From Candidatus Hydrogenedentota bacterium (GTDB taxonomy: Bacteria; UBA8481; J006): a stretch of 9,357 bases of DNA. The notes under the pieces are model-generated. The model had not been told where the DNA came from and made no database searches. It saw nothing but the letters and a program-made list of their open reading frames with translations. The translations under genes were made by a program, and so were the position numbers. Where the stretch lies: positions 1 to 9,357 of the forward strand of contig RFFU01000096.1 in the NCBI GenBank assembly GCA_003697085.1. Reading direction: 5' to 3'. This document shows, in pieces, positions 7,794 through 9,357 of this stretch. Within the stretch, counting starts at the first letter, position 1; each line of letters starts with the position of its first letter.

Positions 7794-8977
7794 CCGATCT
7801 GCCGCCCCTGAGACTGCCCACGGGACGCTTCGCCTGCCGCTCCTGCACGCGATGTTGCCGAGGCTGGGACGTCCCCATCGACGCCGAATATCTCGAACAA
7901 TACCGTTCCGTCGACTGGGGTTCCATCCGCGAACGCCTGCGAAACCGTAAACTCTTCCTGCCTTCCCGGGACCATTCGGGGGTCTGGGTTTTCGAGCGGG
8001 ACGAAAAGGATGTCTGCGTCTTTCTCGAACCCGACGGGCTCTGTCTCATCCATGCCGAACTCGGTCTCGAGAAGAAGAATCCCGCCTGCCGCAGCTTCCC
8101 GCTCGGGTGGGTCCGCACTCCGGAAGGAATGATCGCGGCGGCCTCGTTGGCCTGCCCGACCGTGGTGGCCGACGAGGGACCGCGGTGGACGGAACAGGAA
8201 GAAGAAGTGCGACGGCTTGCCGAACTCTACCAAGACCGCGTCAAACCGATCACGGCTTTTTTCTTCCGCCCCGGCGTCGCGGTGACCTGGGAGCGCGCGA
8301 AGAAGTTTCTCGAGGACGCGGAACATCTTCTCGAAACCGTCTCGGACCCGCTTCAGATTCCCCGGCACATTCTCGCTCTCGATGTCCTGGCACGCTTTTA
8401 CGCTCTTCGAAGGGAAACCGAGCCGATCGATCCCGAGGAAGCCCTGCGGAACGTTCCGGACGTCGCGCCGCGCGTCGAGATCCGTCGGCGGGCCCTGGCG
8501 CTCCTTCTTTCCGCTGTCGAGGGAGGTCACGGTTGGAAGGGCATCCGCTACGGATACCGTCTCTTGTCGCGGCGCGGGACGCTCTCCGTTCCGACGATGG
8601 AGCGGAAGATCGTCGACGTGGAGAGAATCGAGCGGATTCTGGCCGCACCGAAGCCGGCGTTTCTGCTCGAGGCCTTTCTTCGTTACGTGCGCGAGGCGCT
8701 CTGGCGGCGCGCCGTCTTCACGGTCCCGGCGGCCCGGGGAATCCGCGAACTGATCTGGGCCCTCGGCGCACTTCGGTGGTACGCCGCCGCCGCCGCCGTC
8801 GCCGCCGGGCGAGATCGTCTCCTTCCCGAAGACCTCGTTCCAGCCTTCAACTCCGTCGAACGGTTCGTCTGGGGCCACCGAAACGCCATCGAGACGATTC
8901 GTTCCTCGATCGCGGCGCCCTTCGTTCGATCCTTCTTCGCCGCCGATGAATTTCCTATATCCTTGCTGGAGGCGTAA
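7790..8977 (+). CDS. YkgJ/FliB-type cysteine-cluster protein
   Basis: The 395-residue product opens with C-x2-C-x2-CC (C16, C19, C22, C23 in FACRSCTRCCRGWDVPI), the hallmark of the YkgJ (UPF0153) zinc- or iron-binding family. C76, C85, C100 and C122 follow in DVCVFLEPDGLCLIHAELG and PACRSFPLGW. This layout matches the N-terminal half of FliB-type flagellin lysine-N-methylases, in which the cysteines are thought to hold a metal centre. The remaining 270 residues are helical and Arg/Ala-rich with no motif I recognise, including a six-residue AAAAAV stretch coded by a GCC repeat. The GTG start at 7790 overlaps the previous stop as GTGA, which implies translational coupling. No signal peptide is seen, so it is probably cytoplasmic. 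A protein-methylating or redox role for the neighbouring glycosylation genes is an inference; the exact function is unknown. Confidence 0.8.
   Translation: MTDLPPLRLPTGRFACRSCTRCCRGWDVPIDAEYLEQYRSVDWGSIRERLRNRKLFLPSRDHSGVWVFERDEKDVCVFLEPDGLCLIHAELGLEKKNPACRSFPLGWVRTPEGMIAAASLACPTVVADEGPRWTEQEEEVRRLAELYQDRVKPITAFFFRPGVAVTWERAKKFLEDAEHLLETVSDPLQIPRHILALDVLARFYALRRETEPIDPEEALRNVPDVAPRVEIRRRALALLLSAVEGGHGWKGIRYGYRLLSRRGTLSVPTMERKIVDVERIERILAAPKPAFLLEAFLRYVREALWRRAVFTVPAARGIRELIWALGALRWYAAAAAVAAGRDRLLPEDLVPAFNSVERFVWGHRNAIETIRSSIAAPFVRSFFAADEFPISLLEA
8781..8806 (+). repeat. GCC trinucleotide run inside the cysteine-cluster gene
   Basis: Six GCC-type codons in a row, one GTC, then GCC GCC encode a poly-Ala tract with one Val. 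The simple repeat keeps the frame. Gain or loss of units would alter the helix length without a frameshift. Confidence 0.7.
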
Positions 8978-8979
8978 GA

Positions 8980-9357
8980 ATGTTCGGGAAGAGGAAAAGC
9001 AAAAATCCACAGCCGGCTCTCTCGGTCGTCGTTCCTGTTCACAACGAAGAGGAGAATATCGAACGGCTCCATCAACGACTGCTTTCCGTGCTGCGAAAGA
9101 TCGAAGGAGAAACGGAAATTCTTTATGTCGATGACGGCTCGACCGACCGGACCCCGGGTTTGCTGGCCGAATGCGTTGCTGCGGTACGGAACACGGAAAC
9201 AGAAATCAACGTTTCCGTCATCGTTCTGCGGCGCAATTACGGGCAGTCCGCCGCCCTGGCGGCGGGGTTCGATCACGCTCGCGGCCGCGTCGTCGTCACA
9301 CTCGACGCCGATCTTCAAAACCCCCCCGAGGAGATCCCCCGGCTCCTCGCCAAACTC
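8980..9357 (+). CDS. GT2-family polyprenyl-phosphate-type glycosyltransferase, N-terminal part (3' end outside window)
   Basis: ATG 8980 opens a frame that stays open to the window edge (126 codons). The visible part is the N-terminal GT-A domain of the dolichol/undecaprenyl-phosphate glycosyltransferase group (DPM1, GtrB, ArnC-like). It shows LSVVVPVHNEEENIERLHQRL, ILYVDDGSTDRT, LRRNYGQSAALAAGFDHARG, and the metal-binding VTLDADLQNPPEEIPRLL. The NYGQ-x-AAL-AG and DADLQ-PPE motifs are characteristic of enzymes that load a sugar onto a polyprenyl phosphate at the cytoplasmic face of the inner membrane. A C-terminal pair of membrane helices would be expected beyond the window. The start is supported by TGGAGG 7 bases upstream and by the 2-base gap after the previous stop, so the gene is third in the operon. 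Donor sugar and pathway cannot be told from this fragment. Confidence 0.9.
   Translation, partial: MFGKRKSKNPQPALSVVVPVHNEEENIERLHQRLLSVLRKIEGETEILYVDDGSTDRTPGLLAECVAAVRNTETEINVSVIVLRRNYGQSAALAAGFDHARGRVVVTLDADLQNPPEEIPRLLAKL

Noticed and set aside
7583-9010. 475-residue open frame on the - strand
   Set aside because: It lies antisense to three well-supported + strand genes, has a low-complexity Arg/Gly/Asp composition and no known motif. It is a by-product of G+C-rich codon use on the other strand.

Overview
This is a bacterial chromosomal window with roughly 60% G+C in its conserved genes (36 of 60 bases at 3541-3600, for example). It carries a complete mutS-mutL mismatch-repair pair. MutL is of the endonuclease type found in bacteria that lack MutH. 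No marker here fixes the phylum, so I do not name a taxon; an uncultured or poorly sampled lineage is possible.

Layout. On the + strand, 1-240 is the C-terminal end of a PP2C-type protein phosphatase cut by the window edge. Positions 241-706 have no gene but hold a run of inverted repeats that looks like a decayed REP-type element (378-477). Positions 707-1087 encode a small clan AA (retropepsin-like) aspartic protease homologue that is clearly more A+T-rich than its neighbours and has Tyr in its catalytic triplet (DYG instead of DSG/DTG). Positions 1088-1558 have no gene I can support. On the - strand, 6647 to 1559 is a probable transcription unit in the order mutS, mutL, macro-domain ADP-ribose hydrolase. 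mutS and mutL overlap by ATGA, and the macro gene follows after a gap of about 110 bases. On the + strand, diverging from mutS, an operon begins at about 6741: a TPR-bearing GT2 glycosyltransferase, then a FliB/YkgJ-type cysteine-cluster protein (GTGA overlap), then a polyprenyl-phosphate-type GT2 glycosyltransferase (2-base gap) that runs off the window.

How the genes fit together. MutS recognises mismatches and MutL is the matchmaker and probable nicking enzyme; both are housekeeping. The macro protein would remove ADP-ribose-derived groups, and a link to repair is suggested only by position. The three-gene + strand operon is the least explained part. Two glycosyltransferases of different types flank a protein with a C-x2-C-x2-CC cluster like that of flagellin lysine methylases, which suggests modification of a surface protein or glycan. 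The first gene has a strong sigma70-type promoter (TTGGCA, 17 bases, TATACT) and an ideally placed AGGAGG, but the codon at the right distance is ATT, which makes its true start unusual.
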